Positions 52,440 to 61,574 of a stretch of DNA of 64,000 bases are shown in pieces (the stretch's first letter is position 1; each line of letters starts with the position of its first letter). The notes under the pieces were generated by a model that ran no database searches, was not told where the DNA came from, and saw only the letters and a list, made by a program, of their open reading frames with translations. The position numbers were made by a program, and so were the translations under genes. Source of the stretch: Trichomonas vaginalis G3 (lineage: Eukaryota > Parabasalia > Trichomonadida > Trichomonadidae); contig NC_067203.1 in assembly GCF_026262505.1 (NCBI RefSeq), forward strand, positions 23,107,411-23,171,410, in the 5' to 3' direction.

Positions 52440-55290
52440 CTAGGCTCAAGTGCGTTCATTGAACGCGGTACCATGCAATACAGTACAAATGGTCATGTAA
52501 TCTGCAACCGAGCCTGTTGGATTTGTTGTGAAAGTATGGGCATGATTTCTGCGGTTCCACAGAAAATACCTGCGCTTGAATCTACTGGGTCACTTGAAAT
52601 ATCATATCTATGCATTCCCTGTCTATCCGAACCTGCTGCAAGATTTGTATAACCTCTTTTTGTTATTGAATGTGAATGACTACCTGTTGTGTTTGTAGTT
52701 CCTGTATGAGTGTGCGGTGGAAGGTTTGCTTCAGTAATTTTCTTCGAACCTCCTGTTTGCTTTGAAGAGTTAGCACAGTATAAGAATTTGTCTACAATCT
52801 GCTGCCATGTACCAAAACCTAAAACTGTTGCTGGATTTGTTGAGTTCATTGACGTATAAATAGAGCCTATAGGATATAATGTTTGAAGTATTTCTGTCTT
52901 TAATGTTTGAAGCTCTGTTTTGTCTGCTTTCTTGTCATATAAATCTTGAGCAGTGATTAATATTATGTTCATCCTTCATGACATAAACATCTTTACATCT
53001 AATGTTTTTCATCGTCGTTATGTCGTCATCCGATGTTAAACCTTGTGGAAAGTTAGGAGGTTTACAATATAATGCATCCCCACAGTTTCTTCAACCGTTC
53101 CTTCAATACTTTCTATAGCAACAGTTGTGAAGGATTTATGTGTATGGTTCTTGTCTGCTTTCTTATCTAACATTGCTGGTAGTTCATGTGCTTCAAAGTT
53201 TCTGACATGACCTTCGATATTCATACATTTGTTATTTAAGGAGTTTAGTGTATCTTTTACGCTTGTACTTGGATTCTCTAAAGGTGCACTTGAACCAAGG
53301 GTATAGTTCAATATTATGTCGTCTGCTCTAACAGTTGAGAAGATTTATGTGTTATGGTTCTTGTCTGCTTTACTGTCTAAAGAAGTTGAAGTTCATTTAT
53401 ATCGGAGATGTTGTGTTTATGAGATTTCAAAAACTTTGTTCGTTGCGTCAAGTTCAACTTTGTCAGCTTTACTTTTAATAGCATCTTCAAACGTTATTTT
53501 TGCCTTAACTCTTAACATAAATCTTGGTTCAACTAATACACCGTTAACATTGAAAGTAGAGGCATAAATTTCACCGGTATAACCAAATGCTTCTGGTGCT
53601 TTAGCTACATCATACTGTACAGTACAGCTTATGTCATAACCTTTAGCACGAATGTATTTATATCTTCTTTCATTAACATTTTTGTCTTCGCTTCATCACT
53701 TCGTGTTAAATATCCATGGTAGTCCGTTATAATCTGTTCGTCTGAAGTTATATAATGAACGTGGTTTTTATCTGCTTTTTCGGCTAATTTCTCATTAACA
53801 TCATTCACTTCTAATTCAACTCTTCCGCCAGAACTCTTATTATCATTAATCTTTTTCATTAATTCGGTAATTACGTCATAAAGACTATATTCTGTTTTCG
53901 GTTTTGTAAATAATGAGTCAAAATTTCTTTTCATCATTACATCGCTGACATTAATGATATCACCAATTCCTTTTTCATTTATTCTCTTCATTAATTCTGC
54001 AATAATGACGAATATATAATCTGTTAATTTATTCTCTTCATCGAGGGTTATAGAATGTTTTGAAATTGAATCATTAACTCCTCTAAATAAATCAATAACT
54101 TCAGGATACACGTTTTTAATGTCTTGAATAACCCGACCAGTATCCTCGCCACTATGTGGCTCTGAGCCCGTTGGGCTCTGTTGTTCATGTTCTTCGTTCC
54201 CGTCGTTACGTGTTTTATATCTCTAACCATCATCAACGCAGCCATAACCGGAGGGTTTGTTGCTACCTGTTCGAAAATCCGTCCGTTATGTATGGTATAT
54301 CTAAATAATTTCTTTGTGTTTGTTAAAACATTTGAAACAAGTCTTTTAAAAACCATCTACAAAATTTCCTGTTTCACCTAATGTTCTTGCAGCATTTACA
54401 AGCTCACCCATTCCCGCTTTTGACCCCAAAAACGTCCATATTGCATTTATTTCACTCTGTATTGTTGTCCATTCAGCGAAACTAACACCCGCATTCGCTA
54501 AGCTGAAAATGAAATTCAGTGGATCGAACTTAATTCCACCTTCTTTTTCAATTTCAACGAACTCACTAACATGAGATTTTAAGTATTCTTTCGTTAAAAT
54601 TGTTTTCCCCGATGTTATGTCATTAACGAAACTATCACCGTCAAAAGTTAACGAATTCAATTTCGTCGTTGATGCTTTTATTTCATACACCGCTTTATCG
54701 ATAGTTTTTGGCTCACCTTCTTTAGAAGCATATGAAACATTAATGAATGAATTATATGTATTCATGAATGAATTAAAATCAATGATTTTCATTAATGACG
54801 CCTTTTAATGATTCATTACTGTTGAATCCCTTAAAACAATTACTGAACTGTCCTTTATGAAAGGTACACTGCAAACCGTCGAGTTTGGATCAAATGCTGT
54901 AGTTGGTGCAGGAATATTAATGATATAAGTCATTAAATCATTAAGTGACGTAAATAATGTTGTCGTTTTTGATTTAATTTCTTTAGCATCTGTTATATAT
55001 GGTAATTTTATTTCTGTAGTTTCTGATTAAAGATATTCGCTAAAATGTTTTGTAAACTGTTTTGAACAGCTGTGTAAACCGTTGAATTCGGAACTCTTAC
55101 GATTTCACCATCCTTAATAAAAGGCATTGTACATGACGTAGTGCTTGGGTCAAATCTTTCGGGATTATAATTCAACATATATTCTAACGCTTCATATACA
55201 GACCTATAAACAGTTGTGTCGTTCTTCATGACAACTTCACCATTTACAATGAATGGCATAGTACATGGAGTTAAAATAGGTCAAACTTTT
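52440..55290 (-). pseudogene. Phage tail-fibre/baseplate-like protein region in Maverick
   Basis: A long minus-strand region (about 950 codons) of modular, repetitive sequence. Recurrent KADKNHTHKSF / KADKNHVHYIT segments are the collagen-like or trimeric fibre motifs of phage tail fibres. Near the C-terminus LYPIGSIYTSMNSTNPATVL, GFGTWQQIVDKFLYCA and LPPHTHTGTTNTTGSHSHS match the conserved C-terminal domain of phage baseplate/short-tail-fibre proteins (IYPIGSIY.S....P...FGGTW...). MPFI.(N/D)GE.V repeats occur near the N-terminal end. It would be a receptor-binding or surface spike of the virion. It is heavily broken, about eight breaks. Confidence 0.75.
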
Positions 55291-55436
55291 CATAGTCCTT
55301 CCATGTTATGTATTTCTCGGTATTTCCATCACTGATAACAATATATTGTCAGTAAGTGTGAGAGAGTATTGACCAAAATAAAACGTTTAGCTCTGTCAGC
55401 TTCATACGCATATGCAGCAATACTCATATTTTAATG

Positions 55437-56221
55437 AGAATAAAATGTTGTTCTATTTGCAAAGTACAGACCCAAACGAATACGGACAGTAAAGCTACAA
55501 ACAAACTTAGGTCTTCAGAATGAAGCGCTTGCTTTCAAGTACTAGTTCGACTTCATAACTATCGCTTCATTCGTATAACAGATGAAACAGATTTCATGGA
55601 GCTTGAAATAGATGGAAAGAAGCACGAAATAAGATTTCACAATAATGTAGAATATAAGATGGAAACATTAGCTGGAGTGTTAAATGCGCTCATAAATACT
55701 ACAATAAACAAGGAGAACGAAGAAAACTTAATGAATGTTAAACTTATTGCAGAGTTTTGAAGTTCAATTATGCGAAGGAGTTTAAGATACAACGAATGAG
55801 TCATAGAGTTCAATTGCTTCTGGGAGCATACCATATGACATGTCCTTTGAAAAGTGTTGACAAAACGATTGAGATGAAATCTGTTCCATACGTATGTTAT
55901 GGTAATTGTTTATACGTTGAGTCAAAAATAGCTAATGTCACAGGTATTTCAGGAGTTAATAGTAAAGGTTCAGTAGAATATAAATCCTTCTGTTATGCAG
56001 TCAATTCAATGTTCATTCCAAACGTTCCTGTCATAGTAACTCATTTAGGTAAATGGGTTCGCATTAGTCCTCATAATTTGAAAGACATGCAATTCAGACT
56101 TGTTGACTTTCAAGGAGAGCCTGTAGAACTGAAGGCACCAGTGCGAATGACTGTTGAAGTTGACTTTTTAGAAAATATTAAATGCAACAGCTTACAAGAG
56201 AACTCAGAGCTAAAAATATAA
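55437..56221 (+). pseudogene. Maverick virion-type protein region, unknown
   Basis: About 260 codons with recognisable stretches FMELEIDGKKHEIRFHNN, HRVQLLLGAYHMTCPL, SFCYAVNSMFIPNVPVIVTH and FRLVDFQGEPVELKAPVRMT. The last block (FRLVD..G.PV.L......T.E) is a common ending of structural proteins in Polinton-like elements and large DNA viruses. Position between fibre and ATPase genes supports a virion role. Broken about three times. It overlaps the start of the next gene by 40 bp. Confidence 0.5.
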
Positions 56222-56451
56222 AGTATGAATGTTATGTATTAGGTCATGAACTTTGGTTATTGCTGTTTGATGAAACAAATGAGTTAGTTATGTCAGTCAA
56301 GAGAACAGAAAAAGGCGTCAAAGGCGCCGAGCGCAAAGCGCTATATTGTGTTAGTGAAAACTGCACCAAGTCAATAAGATTAGGTTTGCATTATGAAGAT
56401 GAGTTCGATACTGTTGAAGAAGTTTTGGATAGATATTACAAATTGCTTTAA
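56182..56451 (+). CDS. Maverick small protein (89 aa)
   Basis: Small alpha/beta protein (KYECYVLGHELWLLLFDETN). A GC-rich hairpin AGCGC-AAA-GCGCT (56330-56342) is embedded in frame and encodes EGKAL-like extra residues. It ends with a 4-bp convergent overlap with the next gene. Function unknown. Confidence 0.55.
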   Translation: MQQLTRELRAKNIKYECYVLGHELWLLLFDETNELVMSVKRTEKGVKGAERKALYCVSENCTKSIRLGLHYEDEFDTVEEVLDRYYKLL

Positions 56452-57062
56452 TTTACTAAAACATATTTCAAACAAAGCTTATATTCTGTTGAAAGTTTTG
56501 TATACTCGTTCGAATATTTATACTTAAACTCAACTCCTGTAGTTCCTGGTGTTTCAATGATGCGGATGTTACCTATTTTCATGAATGGTGGCGTTTGACC
56601 ACAGCATTCGATTTCAGGGTCGAGATAGTCAATGACACATTGTTTCCCTGTTATTCGTGATATAACATTTTCAAGGTCCTCCTTTGTTAGAATTATTTGG
56701 TTCTTGCTTATAAGATTTGTCAAAAGCTTCTTATCGTCTTTGAGTAAAATTGTTTGGTATAACTGAAGAAGGTAATGGTCTACGTTATCTGAAGGATTTG
56801 TTTGAACATTTGTGTAAGGGTTGTCGTTGGCTTCTCTTGAAAGAATTTGGTCCAGTGGTGGATACTCTAACTTAACATCTGATGTAGCGTTAGCGTTTGA
56901 AGCTGAGTTTAAATTCACGGATTTCAGTTCTGGTTCTTTTTCTTTCAAACACTCTGAACTATAGTTCTTTATGACAATATTGTTTGTCGTTCGTGAGTCA
57001 ACATTTGATGTTGGTTCAATTGGAACATTAACGGCACCAGCTAAGATGGATTTGCTTCTCAT
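56448..57062 (-). CDS. Maverick protein of unknown function (204 aa)
   Basis: The N-terminal half is polar and disordered (Asn/Ser/Thr-rich). The C-terminal half is compact (LTKEDLENVISRITGKQCVI, PPFMKIGNIRIIETPGTTGV) and may be a virion or assembly protein. It converges with 56182-56451 (4-bp overlap) and diverges from 57088-57489. It looks intact; family unknown. Confidence 0.55.
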   Translation of the reverse strand: MRSKSILAGAVNVPIEPTSNVDSRTTNNIVIKNYSSECLKEKEPELKSVNLNSASNANATSDVKLEYPPLDQILSREANDNPYTNVQTNPSDNVDHYLLQLYQTILLKDDKKLLTNLISKNQIILTKEDLENVISRITGKQCVIDYLDPEIECCGQTPPFMKIGNIRIIETPGTTGVEFKYKYSNEYTKLSTEYKLCLKYVLVN

Positions 57063-57087
57063 TTCATATAGAATAAAAACCTTTTAT

Positions 57088-57489
57088 ATGTATGAAATGA
57101 ACAATATACTCGACAAGGGTTTGAATGTAAAGCTAACGAATGAAAATATTGTTGAATTCACTGAGACAGGTGCTGTGTATAAAGATGTAGAACTACTGAA
57201 CAAAAGAGCTAAGGGAAGAAGCAGGAACATGAACAAAGGGTGGAAGCCTATAAAAATTTATGTCAATGATGGCTCAGGAGGTTCAAACATAAAGTATGCA
57301 GAAAGTTATAGAGTTTATGCTCTCAAAGGTGAAAAGCCTTCATTTAAGAACAGCTATTCTAACGCATATCCTCAAAAGCTAACGGATGGGGAAGTGGATG
57401 ATATGAATGACAGCAAAAATATTAACAGAAATGGCGACAGAGATGCATGGAATTTGTTTACCATCAGTCAATTGAAGGTTAAACTTTAA
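57088..57489 (+). CDS. Maverick protein of unknown function (133 aa)
   Basis: The ATG at 57088 is preferred over an earlier in-frame one because it follows the divergent leader. The sequence is beta-rich with a basic middle (LNKRAKGRSRNMNKGWKPIK). It converges with the ATPase region (4-bp overlap at 57486-57489). It looks intact; no family recognised. Confidence 0.55.
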   Translation: MYEMNNILDKGLNVKLTNENIVEFTETGAVYKDVELLNKRAKGRSRNMNKGWKPIKIYVNDGSGGSNIKYAESYRVYALKGEKPSFKNSYSNAYPQKLTDGEVDDMNDSKNINRNGDRDAWNLFTISQLKVKL

Positions 57490-58369
57490 AACAATGTTGG
57501 TCGTTCCCATGGAATATTTTTGACTTTAATGGTATTAGTCATGATATGAATCTCAAGGTATGAACGAGGAGAGATGAGAGACTTATATGCTTCCCAAATT
57601 TCTTCAAAAGGTAATGTTATACCTGACTGTTTCCAAATGAGTTCAATATCATAACGTGAGAAACCTTGAAAGATAACGAAGTCAGTTATGAGACGTTTTA
57701 TGTTTAAAGCAAAAACCTCCATGTTTGCATAAGTATTGCTACAGTTAAGTGGTAATGTCTGACTTTAGTAATGATGTTAGCTAATGGTGAGTCAGGCTTT
57801 GACACTAAACCTTTTCCGGCGAAGTCGTCGCAAACGAGCAAGTGTTGAAGGATACTTTTTGAAGGGGTATTTTGAAAGTTTTGACAGAATGTAGTTTGTA
57901 AGTCGTTTCATATCGTAAACTCCTGAGTATTGACGTAAGTGGTGTTTGTCAATAATTCTTTCCATCTCTTCTGAAGTCTTTTGCATTCCTGACTGTATAA
58001 ATTCAACGATGGCATAATATTTCCTCTTACGTCGAACGTAACGTTGAAGAAATTCAATGAGTTCGCTATCTGGAACTTTAACGACAGATGCTTGAACTTT
58101 TGACATAAATGTTTTCGCTGTTGAGTCCATAGAGTCTGAAGTTGCTGATATAATGATTTGGTCATAATATGAGTCATTTCCTAAACGTCTGTTATGAGTA
58201 TATGACGAATGAAATTAAATGTCTTACCTGAACCCATCTTTCCACAATAGAAATACACACCATTTGAACAGAACTCATAGTCCTTACTGAAAGGAAGAAT
58301 GAGAGAAGAGTTAAGTTTGTCTGTAGTTTCATTCATGTCTTCATCTACGTCATGTATTAAATGCTTCAT
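57486..58369 (-). pseudogene. Maverick DNA-packaging ATPase region (A32/FtsK-like)
   Basis: The Walker A motif YFYCGKMGSGKTFNFIRHIL lies near the N-terminus, the usual place in Polinton/A32 packaging ATPases. Downstream parts (YDQIIISATSDS-like strand, ELIEFLQRYVRRKRKYYAIV, then MKRLTNYILSKL, and near the end FSRYDIELIWKQSGI) follow the family order, including a short RQY/H-containing helix. The length (about 295 codons) is slightly above typical. It would translocate DNA into the capsid. Broken about three times. Confidence 0.78.
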
Positions 58370-58385
58370 TTTATCTCCATTAAAA

Positions 58386-59267
58386 ATGCAAGTCAGAAAT
58401 ATTCAGAACATAGCACCGAGTCTAACTGACAAGAGTATAAAGATATACTATGAACACGTTATGATGAAACCAACCAAAATTCAAGAAAGTCAGTATACTT
58501 ATGAATATCCAAGACACTGGGTAGAGTATGTAGGAGGTGAGAAAGCTATTGAAATCAGACAGGTTCGAAGTATTCCAGCAGGAAGAACAATATTATTGAA
58601 GAACTTTAATGTTTTGAGGTATAATGATGAAACAAAGAAGCAAGATAGTTTTCCCATTGCTGTGTATGTGAACCTAGACACAGGAGATGACATGAAAGTT
58701 TTTAACACAAAGCTTCAAACGGTAGTGAGAGAACAACTGACTGCGGAAGGGCATCCATTACCTTCAGAAGTTACCATAGCATATAATTTTGAAACAAACT
58801 CAATAGATTTTAAAGTCATCTCTGCAAAGAAGTCAGGTTTTACATTTAATGAAGCAGATGTATATTCGAATGAAAACTTCAAAGCTATTGCATGGTTAGA
58901 TAATGACGATTGCTTTAAGAAAATATTTAAATTCAGTGACTCAACGATGTCAATAGATGACCTTCGTGGAATGTTACCATCGATGTTTACAGTAGAAGGT
59001 TCAGCAGGATTGCTTACAAGATTGTCAATTGGTGGTATTTGGTCTCGTGAGAACATTGTTATAAAATCCAGTATAAGTGAATTTGCTGAAGAATCTATAT
59101 TATGTCTTTCAAACTACATGTATTCGCCACCGAAGCATTATAGTATAACAAACTTTGTCAGTAAGTTTAACATAAGACTTGTCGAACCTTCTTCAATGAA
59201 AGATGTTGTGCTACCTAAAGATGGAAAGGATGGACTCATTATTGAGATGATTTTAATTGCATATTAA
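58386..59267 (+). CDS. Maverick penton-like minor capsid protein, paralogue 2 (293 aa)
   Basis: The ATG at 58386 (MQVRNIQNIAPSLTDK) is chosen because the upstream frame overlaps the divergent ATPase gene start. The protein is beta-rich with YEYPRHWVEYVGGEKAIEIR near the N-terminus and a C-terminal P.HYSITNFVSKFNIRLVE...VLPKDGKDGLIIEMILI block shared with 42684-43541. Size and fold pattern fit a single-jelly-roll penton protein. Its TAA stop directly abuts the next ATG (TAAATG), the first of two zero-gap junctions here. Confidence 0.65.
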   Translation: MQVRNIQNIAPSLTDKSIKIYYEHVMMKPTKIQESQYTYEYPRHWVEYVGGEKAIEIRQVRSIPAGRTILLKNFNVLRYNDETKKQDSFPIAVYVNLDTGDDMKVFNTKLQTVVREQLTAEGHPLPSEVTIAYNFETNSIDFKVISAKKSGFTFNEADVYSNENFKAIAWLDNDDCFKKIFKFSDSTMSIDDLRGMLPSMFTVEGSAGLLTRLSIGGIWSRENIVIKSSISEFAEESILCLSNYMYSPPKHYSITNFVSKFNIRLVEPSSMKDVVLPKDGKDGLIIEMILIAY

Positions 59268-59504
59268 ATGAGCTTGTTCTTGAAGGTCATTCATGATGAA
59301 ATAACTGTTGTAGAAGATGTTAGCAATTGTTCAGACATTTTGAAGCGAATAGATGAGATAAGAAAGAAGTTAGATAGACCGCAAAGCGGTGAGGAGGCGA
59401 GAAAGCGAGACGTCCATGAGAATGTTTATGTTTCATTGACTTTCTCCAGTAACGAGAACTTTTATGAGATAATATTGAAGAGAGATGATTTTAATATGGT
59501 GTAA
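59268..59504 (+). CDS. Maverick small protein (78 aa)
   Basis: It begins directly after the stop of the penton-like gene and ends directly before the next ATG. A GC-rich hairpin ACCGC-AAA-GCGGT (59378-59390) followed by GAGGAGGCGAGAAAGCGAGAC is inserted in frame and adds a charged loop (RPQSGEEARKRD). Function unknown. Confidence 0.55.
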   Translation: MSLFLKVIHDEITVVEDVSNCSDILKRIDEIRKKLDRPQSGEEARKRDVHENVYVSLTFSSNENFYEIILKRDDFNMV

Positions 59505-60019
59505 ATGGTAGCTTGGGCAGCTTTAGGCGCAATGGGAACAAAAGCATTAGCATTTGGAGCAAAAGCACTTGGAGCTTATGACGCAGTAAATAAAATGAGT
59601 GGAGGAAGGGTTTCGAAGACATTAGATGCAAATAAAGGAAAGATTGGAGGCTGGGTTGCAAAGAAGTTAAGATTAAATAAAATAGGGCTCATAAATAAAG
59701 CATCCAATTTGGTTGCGACTGAGTCGGAAAATGCTTTAGGAAAGGACGATGAGTTTTCAAAACATGCAAAAGACTTTAATGACCAGATGAAAGGTGAAAC
59801 AATGCATTTAAATAGAGTCGATGGAACTCTTCCTCCACCAGTAGTTCTTCCGTATGGTCCCTATGGAATGTATGGAAACCCTTACGAAAGACATTTGACC
59901 CATTGACTGGTGGAAGTAACTGGTATCATTACGGACGAAGAAGAAAGACAGTCAAGTTGGAGACAGACGTGAAGAAAGCAACTAAAAAGAAACCAAGGAA
60001 GAGAGTTATAAAGCAATGA
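59505..60019 (+). CDS. Maverick virion-associated-like protein with Gly/Ala N-terminus
   Basis: The start has a Gly/Ala-rich amphipathic segment (WAALGAMGTKALAFGAKALG), like membrane-active or core peptides of adenovirus-type minor proteins (pVI/pX). A helical middle and Pro-rich stretch follow (LPPPVVLPYGPYGMYGNPYE), and then a very basic C-terminal part in the region near 59990-60015. It is the third gene of a zero-gap series (58386, 59268, 59505). The region may carry one break. The role is by analogy only. Confidence 0.5.
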
Positions 60020-60688
60020 ATTCAAGTGAGGTGAAAAAAGAGGTGAAAAAAGAGGTGAGATTTCACCACTTCACCTAAATTTATTTTTGTGCTATGTTTT
60101 CATACGTGTGAGGGTGGTGATATCATTAATTTTTAAGTTTATTTTATTATTTTACTGAAAATTTTTATTTTTATATAAATGACGAAAACTATTGAGATAA
60201 CAAACTACAACGGTCATGAGTTCAAGAATTTGTTCTTCGTTCCTCGTGAAAATACATTCTATCAGATACGAGGGAGAAAGGGTAAAGTTAGTTTGAGCGT
60301 TTATGAAGGAATGAAGAATGGAAAGTTTATACAAGCATACGATACAAACGGTAAACGTGTTTCATTAGCTTTGTCAAAACTTACTAACATTCATATTTGA
60401 CAGTGACTTTGACTCTGACGATTGGAGCGACAGCAGCGATACTGAAGAATATGAACTATTGTGTGAAGCACAGCAATGGGAAGAGTTGCAATACTTTTGT
60501 AAGTGAGAACGTTTATTTTTTACAGTAGTGAAGTGAAGTGGTTGGCGGCTTTGTAAATATTTAAGGTTAAGTTAGTGTTGTCGTTTGTGTTGTAAAATAT
60601 ACGTTAACGGTTTTGTAAAGTGTCAAATTCACATATCATGGGTAAGGAGGCTCGCAGTGCCTCCGTACACAAGATATGTATACTAACT
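60001..60688. repeat. Maverick B right terminal inverted repeat
   Basis: It mirrors 38879-39562 with few differences. It contains AGGTGA iterations (60024-60078), an AT-rich leader, the TIR gene at 60179 onward and the terminal GTATACTAACT. The 5-bp TTGCA that follows duplicates 38874-38878. Confidence 0.9.
60179..60507 (+). pseudogene. Right-TIR copy of the small TIR gene
   Basis: Same protein as 39061-39387, read inward from the opposite end; nearly identical through the N-terminal half and the acidic region. It is broken about once, while the left copy reads through. Confidence 0.7.
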
Positions 60689-60693
60689 TTGCA

Positions 60694-61495
60694 ATCAAAT
60701 TTTCTCAATAACTCATAAGAAAAATCGAATTTTGATTAAGCCGATGTTATAGGTATCACAAATACTACAAACTTGAGCAATATCGAAATTGCCAGCAAAA
60801 GTTTGAAATTGCATTGCTCATATTTGTTTTGTAAACTAAAAATCTGCTTATATTATTCATTAATTTTTTATATATTATTCATATACTTTAATAAAAACAA
60901 TACTATTTCACCTTAAAAATGAATTTCATAAGTCAATATTATTTTTTTGAAAATGTATCAATTTTCGATTAAAACAACATGAGAATAAAATTTACGCAAA
61001 ATTATTTTAAAAAATGGTTTTAAAAATTTACAATTGATTAAGAATAAGATTGGAAGAAGTTTTGAAGTTTAATTTTAAGAAAAAAAATTCGGATATTATT
61101 CATGGATCTAAGTAATCTGATATTTGAGTATCGGCACTATGCATAAAACATATATTTATAGTTTTTTTGGATTTTTATGATTTTAAATATATTCAAATTT
61201 GGCAATCCAATAGATTTTTAAAAAATAGGTAAATAAAAATAGATTACATATGCAGCAGATTTAGAACATGAAACAAATCTTATAGTGACCCAAAAAAAAA
61301 TTCATGATCCAAAAAAGAAAAAAATTGGCTAAACGGGAATCAAACCTTAGCATAATGAATCATTATGTCAGATGTTTCCACTACACTACACCGGCAGTTC
61401 GAAAAATACCCTTGGTGGTTCTATTTAATAGCTACTCCCAACGATAGGCGGTGTCCCCAGCTTTCGAGAGGTGGTAAAAGTAAAGCAAATCTGGG
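60694..61495. other. Right part of the mariner-like element, no intact gene
   Basis: AT-rich, no convincing coding sequence. On the minus strand at about 61330-61400 is a tRNA-resembling stretch (GTGTAGTGTAGTGGAAAC ... GGTTTGATTCCCG, followed by T-run) whose stems do not pair well. The end carries the inverted repeat GTGGTAAAAGTAAAGCAAATCTGGG and the TA target site. Confidence 0.5.
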
Positions 61496-61574
61496 TAATA
61501 TATAATTAAAATGAAAAAAAGAAAAAAAAAATAAGTAAAGTGACTGGAAATGAAAATTAAAATCAGTGTACAGT

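Larger units (their letters stand above)
38879..60688. mobile_element. Maverick/Polinton copy B, 21.8 kb, ends whole, core genes broken
   Basis: The element begins AGTTAGTATAC (38879) and ends GTATACTAACT (60688), with inverted ends of about 0.69 kb and a 5-bp duplication TTGCA on both sides (38874-38878, 60689-60693). Polinton ends start with AG and make 5-6 bp duplications, as seen here. Contents by recognisable family: PolB, rve integrase with chromo-like tail, A32/FtsK-like packaging ATPase, major-capsid-like protein, two penton-like proteins, two KilA-N proteins, a tail-fibre-like protein and about ten small unknowns. The PolB, integrase, ATPase, capsid and fibre regions are broken; about twenty breaks in total, while many small genes look whole. 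Near-identical ends and an intact duplication point to a young insertion. Confidence 0.93.
38410..61495. mobile_element. Mariner-like element (about 1.27 kb net), split by Maverick B
   Basis: The left end CCCAGATTTGCTTTACTTTTACCAC (38410-38434, read as two parts because of length: CCCAGATTTGCTTTA then CTTTTACCAC) is mirrored exactly at 61471-61495. Both ends are bordered by TA (38408-38409 and 61496-61497), the target duplication of Tc1/mariner elements. Without the Maverick the element is about 1270 bp, the usual size for this superfamily and for the mariners known from Trichomonas. I cannot identify an intact transposase: only scattered plausible codons remain (for example 38428-38610, minus). 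Flanks outside the TA belong to the rve-type transposon. Confidence 0.65.

Noticed and set aside
61330-61405. tRNA-like stretch on the minus strand (GTGTAGTGTAGTGGAAAC ... GGTTTGATTCCCG then T-run)
   Set aside because: The D-arm and a T-loop-like sequence are present, but acceptor and T stems do not pair and the anticodon loop lacks the conserved U before the anticodon. Best read as a degenerate tRNA-like part of the mariner-like element.
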